41,949 nt of DNA from Candidatus Auribacterota bacterium (GTDB lineage Bacteria; Auribacterota; JAFGBW01; JAFGJP01), in NCBI GenBank assembly GCA_023144635.1, contig JAGLFH010000044.1:1-41949 (forward strand). Direction: 5' to 3'. Numbering within the stretch: the first letter of the stretch is position 1; each line of letters begins with the position of its first letter. The notes beneath the pieces are model-generated. The model was not told the DNA's origin, ran no database searches, and saw nothing but the letters and a program-made list of their open reading frames with translations. Shown in pieces: positions 1 to 8,180 of this stretch. The position numbers were made by a program, and so were the translations under genes.

Positions 1-456
1 TGGGTGCTGGATTTCTATCTTATCATGTTTGTTGTTATTTTCTTTCCGCTTCTTCCAGCTATAGTTGAGCTGTGGAAAACAAAGAAGAAAATGTTCACAT
101 ATATTGCCATGTCTACATTTATACACGTATCTATTCTTTTGGATTCAGCTAAGGAGGTTATTCTATATAGCCTGACAAACAAAGCGCAGTTTCACGCGAC
201 AAATAATAGCAAGAGTAAAAACGACAGCCGCATATTTCTTGTTGCCGAGTTTGCCATAGGGCTGTATCTCATCTTTTATGCTGTGCTGACATACAATATA
301 TGGCTGATCGCTCTTGGGATAGCATTTATACTCAATCCGTTTATTATCTTTTTAGGATATAGAAAACCAATAAGTACATTAATTCCGCTTCCTTTTGCAA
401 TAACAACAGGAATCATGTTCTTTATAGGCATAACCATAATTCAAAATATGTTTTAA
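1..456 (+). CDS. Integral membrane protein, probably 5'-truncated
   Basis: Not recognised. The frame is open from the first base of the window, so the gene probably starts upstream; the first in-window start would be GTG at 4. Two hydrophobic stretches lie in roughly the first 60 residues and three or four more between about residue 75 and the C-terminus, with a polar loop rich in Asn, Ser and Lys between them (residues about 64-76). It is therefore predicted to lie in the cytoplasmic membrane. It ends 19 bp before the next gene on the same strand, which has its own AAGGAG site, so the two may be co-transcribed. No catalytic motif is visible. Confidence 0.6.
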   Translation, partial: WVLDFYLIMFVVIFFPLLPAIVELWKTKKKMFTYIAMSTFIHVSILLDSAKEVILYSLTNKAQFHATNNSKSKNDSRIFLVAEFAIGLYLIFYAVLTYNIWLIALGIAFILNPFIIFLGYRKPISTLIPLPFAITTGIMFFIGITIIQNMF

Positions 457-475
457 GCATTAAAAGGAGAATATT

Positions 476-1714
476 ATGAAAATCAGAAAAAGTTTTCTTT
501 TAAAAACTTTAATTTTACCTTTACTTGTTTCATCGTTTTTTCTCATAGGTTTTCAGCAGGGAATGAGTGCTAAAGGTTACAGATATATGAAATTGAGAGA
601 ATTTAACAAAGCCATAGAAGTTTTCAGCATGGCTAATGATAAAAAAGGGATTGGCCTTGTTCATATAAAACAGAGATTCTATAAACAGGCAGAAAAAATA
701 TTCCAGGAAATCGGTGATGATGACGGTTTGGGACTTACATATCTTCGTATGAGGAAATATGATAAGGCGCTTGCCCATTTTAAAAAGGCAAATAATAATG
801 CAGAAATAGGAATGGTTCTTTGCTCACAACATAAGTTCAAAGAAGCTCTTGAACATCTGAAAAAAGATAATGACTTTACTGTGGCTGCACATGCTTATAT
901 GGGAATGGGACAGTACTCAAAGGCTTTAAAGCTATATGAAAGAGCAAATGATCATTCAGGTGAAGGTTTAGTTTATCTTGCAAAAAAACAGTTTGGTAAA
1001 GCAAAAGAAAAGTTTGAAAAAACAAATGATGTTTCAGGTCTTGGTCTAGTTGCTTTAAACGAGGGAAAATTTTCAAAAGCAAAAAGATACTTTGCACAAT
1101 CCCGCGATTTGGAAGGTTTAGGTCTAGTTGCACTTAATAAGGGAAACTTTGGAATGGCCCTTAAATATTTTTCACAGGCAAATGATCTATCTGGAATAGG
1201 AAAAGTTTATTTTAAAAAGGGTGACTTTGATGTTGCTGAAAAATATTTTGAAAAGGCAAATGATAATGATTCACTTGGTGACCTTTGTTTTTATATCCGT
1301 CAGTTTGATAGAGCCCATGAGTATTTTATAAAAGCAGGTAATAAAGTAAAAGCTGTTCAGTCATTAAGAGAAAAACCTAGTAAAGCATCTGCTATTAATT
1401 ATTGTATTAAAGCAATTAAAGAAGGTGAAATGGTTGGTGAACTAAGATTACAGCTCGGTGAAATACATAGAAAGTTAGAAGAATATAAATTAGCAAGAGA
1501 ACAGTTTGAAAAAGTTTTGCAAATTGAAGAAATGGAAGAGACAGCACTTTTTTATATTGCACGCCTTGAATGTAGTGCAGGAAATCATCTGGCATCTATT
1601 GATGAATATAGAGAGCTTTTAGAAAAATATCCGACAAGTAAATATCGCTTGGAAGCGCTTAATTCAATAAAAACAATATCAACATTAAGAAAATTACTTG
1701 CAAAGAAAAAATAA
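476..1714 (+). CDS. Membrane-anchored or exported alpha-solenoid protein with ten 26-residue repeats plus C-terminal TPRs
   Basis: AAGGAG lies 6-11 bases before the ATG. Residues 7-28 form a hydrophobic signal or anchor segment. Residues 32-291 divide without gaps into ten units of exactly 26 residues, with a pattern like G-x-G-L-v-x-x-x-x-x-x-F-x-x-A-x-x-x-F-x-x-A-N-D. Residues about 292-412 look like ordinary 34-residue TPRs (LGEIHRKLEEYKLAREQFEK). TPR solenoids mediate protein-protein binding, and an envelope scaffold is a reasonable inference. It lies 21 bp upstream of the RHS gene and may be in one operon with it, which hints at a role in assembly or export of the RHS protein. No enzymatic motif is seen. 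Confidence 0.8.
   Translation: MKIRKSFLLKTLILPLLVSSFFLIGFQQGMSAKGYRYMKLREFNKAIEVFSMANDKKGIGLVHIKQRFYKQAEKIFQEIGDDDGLGLTYLRMRKYDKALAHFKKANNNAEIGMVLCSQHKFKEALEHLKKDNDFTVAAHAYMGMGQYSKALKLYERANDHSGEGLVYLAKKQFGKAKEKFEKTNDVSGLGLVALNEGKFSKAKRYFAQSRDLEGLGLVALNKGNFGMALKYFSQANDLSGIGKVYFKKGDFDVAEKYFEKANDNDSLGDLCFYIRQFDRAHEYFIKAGNKVKAVQSLREKPSKASAINYCIKAIKEGEMVGELRLQLGEIHRKLEEYKLAREQFEKVLQIEEMEETALFYIARLECSAGNHLASIDEYRELLEKYPTSKYRLEALNSIKTISTLRKLLAKKK
569..1348 (+). repeat. Ten tandem 78-bp coding units (26 aa each)
   Basis: These are in-frame tandem units within the solenoid gene. Counted by hand, residues 32-57, 58-83, 84-109 and so on to 266-291 are all 26 residues long. Protein conservation is clear (GLG at the unit start, central F, A-N-D near the end), while the DNA has diverged, so expansion is not recent except perhaps units 7 and 8, which share GLGLVALN. 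Confidence 0.85.
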
Positions 1715-1735
1715 GAAAAATTTAAGGAGATAAAA

Positions 1736-4700
1736 ATGAAGTACACAAGTTCACTTATAATTTCAATTTTAATAGCGTGCTTTTTGTTTCAGCCTGTCCA
1801 GTTTGCACTTGCGGATGAATGCCCTCCTGAAGGTGCTTGTAACGATGATTGTTGTAAAAAAAGGGAAAAATGTCTTGGAGTGGATTTAGGGTGTGATGAA
1901 GATCCTATAGACCCTATGGGAGGAAAATTTTATTACACCACTATAGATCTTAAGTACGGTGAAGACGTTGAGTATATGGAAATAACACAGCTTTATATGA
2001 AAAGGTTCTTTTCTTCTCAAAGTTCATACAAAGGATCTCTTGGAATTAACTGGATTTCAAATCTTGATATGAGTCTCACGGAAGCTGACTATGCAGTAGT
2101 TATAAGAAGCGAATATGGTGCGCTGATTCCTTTTAGGTGGAATGAAATAGGTGATATTGAATCTCCTATTTGTGCTACTTCAGGTTTGTTCAAATCTGAT
2201 AAAGGTTATATCTGGAAAATGAAATATGGCACAGAAGTTCTTTTTGAACGTATTGAGAAAGATGGCTACATTGGTTACAGGGTTGCATACAAAAAAGACC
2301 GTTTTGGAAAAGTTATCAATTATGAATATGATGATACTATTGTCAAAAAAGAAATAATTGGCGAGTATATGAAAATAAAATACTACCCTGTAAAAATTGT
2401 TCAGGAACATACCAATTTTTTTATTAATGTAAATTGGATACCAGTAACAGATAGTATGGGAAATATCTCTTATTATATAGAATCCGTAAAAGATTCTGGG
2501 AACAGAGAGATCAATTATACTTATAAATCATTGGAAGGAAACGATGATATTATTTATCTTCACAGCGTTACTGATCCAATAGGAAATTCAGTTTATTATA
2601 ATTATTTAACTGAAGATAATGCTTTTGGCGAGAAAGATATAGTAGCGTATAAGATCACCAATAAAAGAGGGTATGATACTTTTTATTATTTTAATGAACC
2701 TTTTGCCATACCTACTCACGGATCTGACTGGCATTGGAACTTGCGAGTTGTAAAAGTAGTTGATCCGCTCGGTAATGAAGAAAATTATAGTTTTGACACA
2801 AACCTTTCAATGTCTGTTTTTACTGATAAAAATGGAAATCAGACACTTACTAAATATTCCTATATGCAGGTAAATGAGATCATTTATGCAAATGGTATGA
2901 ATCAAAAGTATTTTTATGATGAGCATAGAAATAAAAATAAAATTATTGATGAAAATGGTAATGAAACTAAATATATTTATGATGATAAAGGTAATATTTT
3001 ATCAGAAATTGATGTAATGGGAAATATTTCTTCTTGGACTTATGAAAATGAATATAACCAGTGGATATCAAAAACAGATAATAAAGGTAATGTCTGGGAA
3101 AGAGAAGTAGTCGCTGGAAATGTAAAAAGAAAAACTGATCCCCTCGGCAATACCATACAATACGAATATAATTCTTTTGGAAAAGTCAGTGCTAAAACAG
3201 ATGCTCTTGGAAATAAAGTAAATTATGTATATGATCCTACAGGTAATCTCCTTTCAATGACAGATGCGGAAGGAAACGCATTGAATTATGCATATAATGA
3301 ATTTGGAGATAAATTAACTGAGACTGATGCAAAAGGAAATACAACAACCTACAATTATAATTCTTTAAGAAAACTTACATCAGTTATTTATCCTGATGGT
3401 GGGGTAGAAGAATATACGTATGATGCTATTGGTAATGTTATTACTCATAAAGATGCAAAAGGTAATATTACTACTTATGAATACAATGAAATGGATAAAA
3501 GGTCAGCTGTTAATTATCCAGATGGAACAAGTATAACTTACTCTTATGATGCATTCGGTAATTTAATAAGTGAGATAAAGCCAAGGGGTACATGGAATTA
3601 TAGTTATGATGAAATGAACAGGCGTATTAAAAAAGTTGCACCTGATGGAACAGAAACATTATTTTCATACGATGGAGCATCAGGATGCGGTAGTTGCGCA
3701 CAGAAAGATAAAGTATCATCTATAACTGACGCAAGAGGAAATATTGTTATATTTGAATACGATCCCCTCGGTAGAAAAATACTTGAAAAGGATGCTAATA
3801 ATAAATCTATAGAATATGTTTATGATGAGAATAGTAATTTAGTTGAATATATTGATAAGTTGGGACATAAAACCAAATATGTTTATGATAATTCTAACAG
3901 ATTAGTAAGTGCAGTTAATCATCTTGGCGAAATGTTGGAATTAACATATGACGGAAATGGAAATAAAATTGCTGCAAAAGATCCAAAAGGCAATATAACG
4001 CGTTATGAATATAATAAGAATAACATGCCTGTTAAAGTCCTTGATGCAAAAAGTGGAATTACTAGGTTTGCCTATGATTGTAATAACAATAGAACTTCTG
4101 TCACAGACCCTACAGATAACACATCTAATTATTCTTATGATGGACAGAATCGTCTTATTAACGCAACTGATGCAAAAGGTGTGAGTGAATCTTTTGAATA
4201 TGACTTTAACGGAAAATTAGTTAAAAAAGTAAAGTCAGATGGAAGTGTTATTGAATACCAGTATGACAGTATGGACAGGCTTGTCCAAAAAGTGCTTCCT
4301 GAAAACAAAAAAGTTGAATATGTTTATGATCTATCAGGAAACCTGATATCAACCAGTGATGCTATAGGTATTACAAGCTATAGTTACGATAATTTAAACA
4401 GGGCAACAGATGTAACCTATCCTGGTAATTACAAAGTTGCATATGAATATAACGAGTTAGGTCAGAAAAGCAAAATGACCTATCCCTCAGGCATGTTCAT
4501 AGACTATTCATATGATAACTTAAATAGGCTGATCTCACTTAATATCAACAAAGATTTTGAAACTAATAATTTTGCATTTGCATATGATGAAAAGGGTAAA
4601 AGAATAAGCCTTAATTACCCAAACGGTGTTAAAACAAACTATTCTTATGATGATGCAGATAGAGTCGTAACCATTTCAACGGGAACTGATGCAGAACCTG

Positions 4701-6109
4701 CTTTAATTGAAAAAGTTGATTATGCTTATGATGCAAATAGTAACAGAACAAGTAGAATTGATAAAGCTGGTACATACAATTATACTTATGATGAAATTAG
4801 CCAGTTAACAGGTGTTGTTTATCCTAATAGTGATACACAGAGTTATACATTTGATAGTATTGGTAACAGATTAGAGCTTGTAAAAGAAGATGCAAACGGA
4901 AAAGAAACTATAACATCTGTTTTTAATGAGCTTAATCAATTAAAAAGAACTGAAAGCTCAAATTACGAAGGTGGAGATATAATATCGTTATCAGGAATAA
5001 TTGAAGATGAAAATATCGATAAAATCCTTATTAACGGAAAAATTGCCAAGATAAAAGATGATGTTTATTCATTGGATGAATTAAAACTAACACCTGGTGT
5101 AAATATTGTTACTGTTGAAGTAACAGACCTTGCAGGAAATATAGTATCAAGTGATTACACCTTTACCTTAGATGATAAAGCTAAAACTACATATTCTTAT
5201 GATGCTAACGGAAACCTCAAGACTAAATCAGAAAAAGGAAATACTTGGACTTTTTCTTGGGATGCAGAAAACCATCTTATACAGGCAAATTCAAGTAAAG
5301 AAAAAAGAGTTGAATATGGTTGGTATGATGGTGAATTGCATAATCTTGCTTATCGTAAAGAAGGCATTAATGAAGAAAAATATGTTTACGATCGCGAACA
5401 TTGTATAGCTAAATATGATGGACATGGAAAGCTACTTCAAGAGTTTGTTTTTTGCTTGAACACAGATAAAATGCTTTGTCGTATTGATGGAGATGGAAGT
5501 AAATATTATTTTCATCAGGATGCAATCAACTCAATAGTAGCAATTACTGATGATGCAGGTACAAAAGTCGTTTCTTATGAGTACGATGAATATGGTAAGA
5601 TTAGAAAGAGTACTGGTTCTTTGGAAAACGAGATAAAGTTCACTGGTAGATGGTTTGATGAAGATACTGGACTACATTATTATAGAGCAAGGTGGTATGA
5701 TGCAGATGCATGCAGATTTGTTAGCAGAGATCCAATTGGATTTGACTCGGGAGATAGTAATTTGTATAGATATGTGAATAATAATCCTGTGAACTTTATA
5801 GATCCTCAAGGTCTTCAAGCAGAAGAAAGTAAACTTTTTGGGGGATATTTGAGTGGGTGGGGGCACGGACCAAAACCAAATGGTGGAAGTACTTGGCCAC
5901 AGAAAAATATGAGTTGTTCCAGGCCTGATGCAGAAAAAATAAGCTATTTTTGGCGAAAGTGTAAAACAGCATGTGGTCTAAAAGGATGGGAGAAGTGTAG
6001 AAGAATATGGACTTGTGGATATAATATTTGGGGAACATTGCGTTGGATGCCCTCAAAATTGCCTATTACGGCTAAAGATTGTGAACGATGTATACCGAAA
6101 TGCAAATAA
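1736..6109 (+). CDS. Secreted RHS/YD-repeat protein with variable cysteine-rich tip
   Basis: AAGGAGA precedes the ATG. Residues 1-26 form a signal peptide, followed by a Cys-rich segment (ten Cys in about 30 residues). An N-terminal RHS-like domain leads into dozens of YD repeats (GN..Y.YD..G), interrupted near residue 645 by SGCGSC and near residues 1085-1140 by an Ig-like insert (GIIEDENIDKILINGK). The RHS core follows (DTGLHYYRARWYD, DPIGF, YVNNNPVNFIDPQGL). The last roughly 97 residues after DPQGL are unrelated to the core and contain eight cysteines, the usual place of a polymorphic toxin or tip domain. RHS shells encapsulate such tips. I do not recognise the tip fold. A Sec signal rather than a type VI marker suggests cell-surface or periplasmic delivery. 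The PQQ-type gene 79 bp downstream is not an obvious immunity protein. Confidence 0.9.
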   Translation: MKYTSSLIISILIACFLFQPVQFALADECPPEGACNDDCCKKREKCLGVDLGCDEDPIDPMGGKFYYTTIDLKYGEDVEYMEITQLYMKRFFSSQSSYKGSLGINWISNLDMSLTEADYAVVIRSEYGALIPFRWNEIGDIESPICATSGLFKSDKGYIWKMKYGTEVLFERIEKDGYIGYRVAYKKDRFGKVINYEYDDTIVKKEIIGEYMKIKYYPVKIVQEHTNFFINVNWIPVTDSMGNISYYIESVKDSGNREINYTYKSLEGNDDIIYLHSVTDPIGNSVYYNYLTEDNAFGEKDIVAYKITNKRGYDTFYYFNEPFAIPTHGSDWHWNLRVVKVVDPLGNEENYSFDTNLSMSVFTDKNGNQTLTKYSYMQVNEIIYANGMNQKYFYDEHRNKNKIIDENGNETKYIYDDKGNILSEIDVMGNISSWTYENEYNQWISKTDNKGNVWEREVVAGNVKRKTDPLGNTIQYEYNSFGKVSAKTDALGNKVNYVYDPTGNLLSMTDAEGNALNYAYNEFGDKLTETDAKGNTTTYNYNSLRKLTSVIYPDGGVEEYTYDAIGNVITHKDAKGNITTYEYNEMDKRSAVNYPDGTSITYSYDAFGNLISEIKPRGTWNYSYDEMNRRIKKVAPDGTETLFSYDGASGCGSCAQKDKVSSITDARGNIVIFEYDPLGRKILEKDANNKSIEYVYDENSNLVEYIDKLGHKTKYVYDNSNRLVSAVNHLGEMLELTYDGNGNKIAAKDPKGNITRYEYNKNNMPVKVLDAKSGITRFAYDCNNNRTSVTDPTDNTSNYSYDGQNRLINATDAKGVSESFEYDFNGKLVKKVKSDGSVIEYQYDSMDRLVQKVLPENKKVEYVYDLSGNLISTSDAIGITSYSYDNLNRATDVTYPGNYKVAYEYNELGQKSKMTYPSGMFIDYSYDNLNRLISLNINKDFETNNFAFAYDEKGKRISLNYPNGVKTNYSYDDADRVVTISTGTDAEPALIEKVDYAYDANSNRTSRIDKAGTYNYTYDEISQLTGVVYPNSDTQSYTFDSIGNRLELVKEDANGKETITSVFNELNQLKRTESSNYEGGDIISLSGIIEDENIDKILINGKIAKIKDDVYSLDELKLTPGVNIVTVEVTDLAGNIVSSDYTFTLDDKAKTTYSYDANGNLKTKSEKGNTWTFSWDAENHLIQANSSKEKRVEYGWYDGELHNLAYRKEGINEEKYVYDREHCIAKYDGHGKLLQEFVFCLNTDKMLCRIDGDGSKYYFHQDAINSIVAITDDAGTKVVSYEYDEYGKIRKSTGSLENEIKFTGRWFDEDTGLHYYRARWYDADACRFVSRDPIGFDSGDSNLYRYVNNNPVNFIDPQGLQAEESKLFGGYLSGWGHGPKPNGGSTWPQKNMSCSRPDAEKISYFWRKCKTACGLKGWEKCRRIWTCGYNIWGTLRWMPSKLPITAKDCERCIPKCK

Positions 6110-6188
6110 AAACAAAAAAAATGTAATATATTTTTAATACTATATTAATGCAACTTAAATATTAACAAATACTAAATATCTGTAGGGG

Positions 6189-7373
6189 ATGATGATGAAA
6201 AGTAGAGCTACGAACTTTGTTGTATGTTTAATTTTAATATTTTCTTTTTTGGTAATAAGTAGTTTTATTGTTGTAAGATATGTTTTGTGTTCTAATGTTT
6301 GGCCAATTGAAATTAGTAAGGAAATATTTTCTCTTCCAAAAATTAATGATGGAAAGTTATATTTTGGTGCAAGTAATGGCATTTTTTATTCTGTAGATAT
6401 TGAAACTGGTAAAATGAATTGGAAAAAGTCAGGATTTGAAGAAATTAATTCAAATGCAGTTGTGTATAATAATAAGGTTTACTTTAAAAATATCTACGGT
6501 AAAGTTTTTTGTTTGGAAACTAATAATGGATCAAAAAAATGGGAAAAAGATATTAAAGGGTCAATAGCAAACATAGGGCCTAAGATTATAAAAAATTCTA
6601 TTTTTATATCATCTAAGAATCAATTAATTGTTTTAGATCCAAAAAACGGTGATTTATTAAATAATTATTCTTTTGAAGGAGAAGGTTGTGATTTTTCATG
6701 GAATTCACAAGGTATTGCTATAGTAATAAATAATGAAATTGATATAAGCGATTCTAATATCGAGGGAAAGGGTTTAATCTCATTTTTTAAATATAATATA
6801 AGCAAGCCGATATGGCAAGTTGATCTTGGCGGTTTAAATTTTGGAAGCATTGTATGTGATGAAAAATATTGTTATGTAGGTGCAAGAAATGGAAAATTGT
6901 ATGCACTGAATATTGAAAATGGTGATATTGTTTGGCAAATTAATGCTAATAATATGTTTAGTTTCAGAAAAGGCATTGTTTGGGCAGATGGGTTTATAAA
7001 AAAACAGGGAGAAAAACTTATATTTTCAGTGAACCATCAGAATATAGAAGAGCCATCATTATTATTGTGTGTTTCAAAATCAACTGGAAAAATGTTGTGG
7101 TCAATTGAAACTCCTACAAGTATTTGGGGTGAATTTATTGTTATTAAAAATATGGTGATTGCAATTACAGAAGATCGGCAAATTTTGACATCTAATTTAG
7201 ATACTGGAGATTTCAAACTGCACAAAATATTACCGGAAGATGAAAGAGGAGAATTCGCGGGATTAATTACTAATAATAGATACATCTTTATTTCTGGAGC
7301 TGATGGTTATGTGAGACGTTTTCTTGTTGACGACATAATAAAAGAAAATCAGAGTAAAAGAGGGGCTCCTTAA
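6189..7373 (+). CDS. Membrane-anchored PQQ-type beta-propeller protein
   Basis: There are three consecutive ATGs (6189, 6192, 6195). TAGGGG at 6183-6188 gives the best spacing to 6195. Residues about 9-35 form one membrane anchor. The rest has repeated PQQ_2-like blades: KLYFGASNGIFYSVDIETG, KVYFKNIYGKVFCLETNNG, YVGARNGKLYALNIENG and YIFISGADGYVRRF. Such propellers act as scaffolds, as in BamB, or as ligand-binding domains; no PQQ dehydrogenase active site is seen. It follows the RHS gene on the same strand and could assist its export, protect the cell from it, or be independent. Confidence 0.8.
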   Translation: MMMKSRATNFVVCLILIFSFLVISSFIVVRYVLCSNVWPIEISKEIFSLPKINDGKLYFGASNGIFYSVDIETGKMNWKKSGFEEINSNAVVYNNKVYFKNIYGKVFCLETNNGSKKWEKDIKGSIANIGPKIIKNSIFISSKNQLIVLDPKNGDLLNNYSFEGEGCDFSWNSQGIAIVINNEIDISDSNIEGKGLISFFKYNISKPIWQVDLGGLNFGSIVCDEKYCYVGARNGKLYALNIENGDIVWQINANNMFSFRKGIVWADGFIKKQGEKLIFSVNHQNIEEPSLLLCVSKSTGKMLWSIETPTSIWGEFIVIKNMVIAITEDRQILTSNLDTGDFKLHKILPEDERGEFAGLITNNRYIFISGADGYVRRFLVDDIIKENQSKRGAP

Positions 7374-7424
7374 TTGATTATATAAAGATTTAATAATTCA
7401 AAAGTGTTATATAAGGAATTTAAA

Positions 7425-7653
7425 ATGTTAAGTTGGAAAACAATTAAATCTATTAAATTATCTATCAGCTTTGCTAATAAATACATGGTTAACAACTTTT
7501 ATGTTATCAATAGTAATAAATTTGAAAATCACTAGAACTGATTCAGTTTTTTATAATAATTTGTATGATTCTTTATTTCCTATTTATAAATTATTCTTTT
7601 ACTCAGTTTTGGTAAATTCAATTCCTGTTTTAGTAATATTTAAAATATTTTGA
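7425..7653 (+). pseudogene. Possible frameshifted small membrane protein
   Basis: AAGGA at 7413-7417 precedes ATG 7425, which opens a 36-codon frame (MLSWKTIKSIKLSISF...). From about 7432 another frame is open to 7653 and encodes two hydrophobic helices (INTWLTTFMLSIVINLK and IYKLFFYSVLVNSIPVLVIFKIF). Joining the frames near 7468 would give one protein of about 75 residues. Either a one-base indel broke the gene, or the real start is TTG 7471, which lacks a ribosome site. Family unknown. Confidence 0.35.
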
Positions 7654-8012
7654 AATGTTTTTTGCATTATTTTGCATAGCTATTACTATATATTTTTCTT
7701 TAAAATATATTAGATTTTCTATCATGAGCGTATAGGGTCTATGAGTAAATCAGTTGAGAAAAAATAGGCAATCCTCTTTAATTAATAATATACAGTATCC
7801 CCTCCTCCCCTTTTTTTTTAAATCTATGTTATACAAAAAAACAATCTCAGGCAATTGATTAGAATTTAGCAGGAAGAAAGATTTATAAACCCATAAATTT
7901 CAATTCTTATAAATTTTAGTCTTAAACTTTTGAAAGTGGCAAAGATGATTATTGAGATAGATACAGTAGACTCATTTCTTTATCCTTTTTGTGATAAAAA
8001 ATCTCTTAATAG
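7654..8012. other. Intergenic stretch with a polypyrimidine run
   Basis: I see no convincing gene here. The one notable element is an uninterrupted run of 22 pyrimidines at 7798-7819 (C/T mix followed by nine T). The rest is AT-rich without clear hairpins. It separates the RHS region from the integrase cassette. Confidence 0.4.
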
Positions 8013-8144
8013 TTACAAAAAAACAGTACTAACGGTTAGGGCGCTTGTTTTTTCTGTATTTTTTAAGAGCTTTTCAATGTCTGCTATATTGAAAAGCATT
8101 TGCTTACCTTTTTTAATGACCTTTTTACCACTTTTGAGGGATAA
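8013..8144 (-). pseudogene. C-terminal relic of an excisionase-like HTH_17 protein
   Basis: On the minus strand a 43-codon open stretch, closed by stops at both ends, reads LSLKSGKKVIKKGKQMLF followed by NIADIEKLLKNTEK. This matches the second half of the HTH_17/AlpA/excisionase fold, where a basic wing (S-G-K...K-x-G-K) is followed by a short helix (ADIEKLL). The N-terminal recognition helix and any start codon are missing. It sits back-to-back with the integrase gene at 8181, where a recombination directionality factor is often found. It contains a 10-bp inverted repeat (8069-8078/8088-8097). This is an inference from a short match. Confidence 0.4.
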
Positions 8145-8150
8145 CTATTT

Positions 8151-8175
8151 ATAGGAGGTGATCCAGTTACTGGAT
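8151..8175 (+). promoter_or_regulatory. Over-long Shine-Dalgarno followed by a hairpin before the integrase start
   Basis: AGGAGGTGATCCAG (8152-8165) is a 14-nt perfect complement of the conserved 16S rRNA 3' end. It is followed by the dyad ATCCAGT-T-ACTGGAT (8161-8175), which in RNA can fold as a 5-bp stem with a 5-nt loop. The ATG is at 8181, too far from GGAGG in linear sequence, but folding the hairpin would bring them to about 6 nt apart, as known for phage T4 gene 38. Alternatively the dyad is an operator. Confidence 0.5.
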
Positions 8176-8180
8176 TAAAA

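Noticed and set aside
569-1348. 78-bp periodicity as a possible CRISPR-like array
   Set aside because: Units are contiguous, in frame and conserved only at protein level; no spacers.
5172-5408. Alternative-frame ORF inside the RHS gene
   Set aside because: Shadow of the YD-repeat coding sequence, with no ribosome site.
8069-8097. 10-bp inverted repeat as a terminator
   Set aside because: No T tract directly after it on either strand, and it lies in the coding relic.
7930-8154. 74-codon plus-strand frame starting with TTG
   Set aside because: No ribosome site and an implausible protein; the opposite strand gives a recognisable HTH relic.
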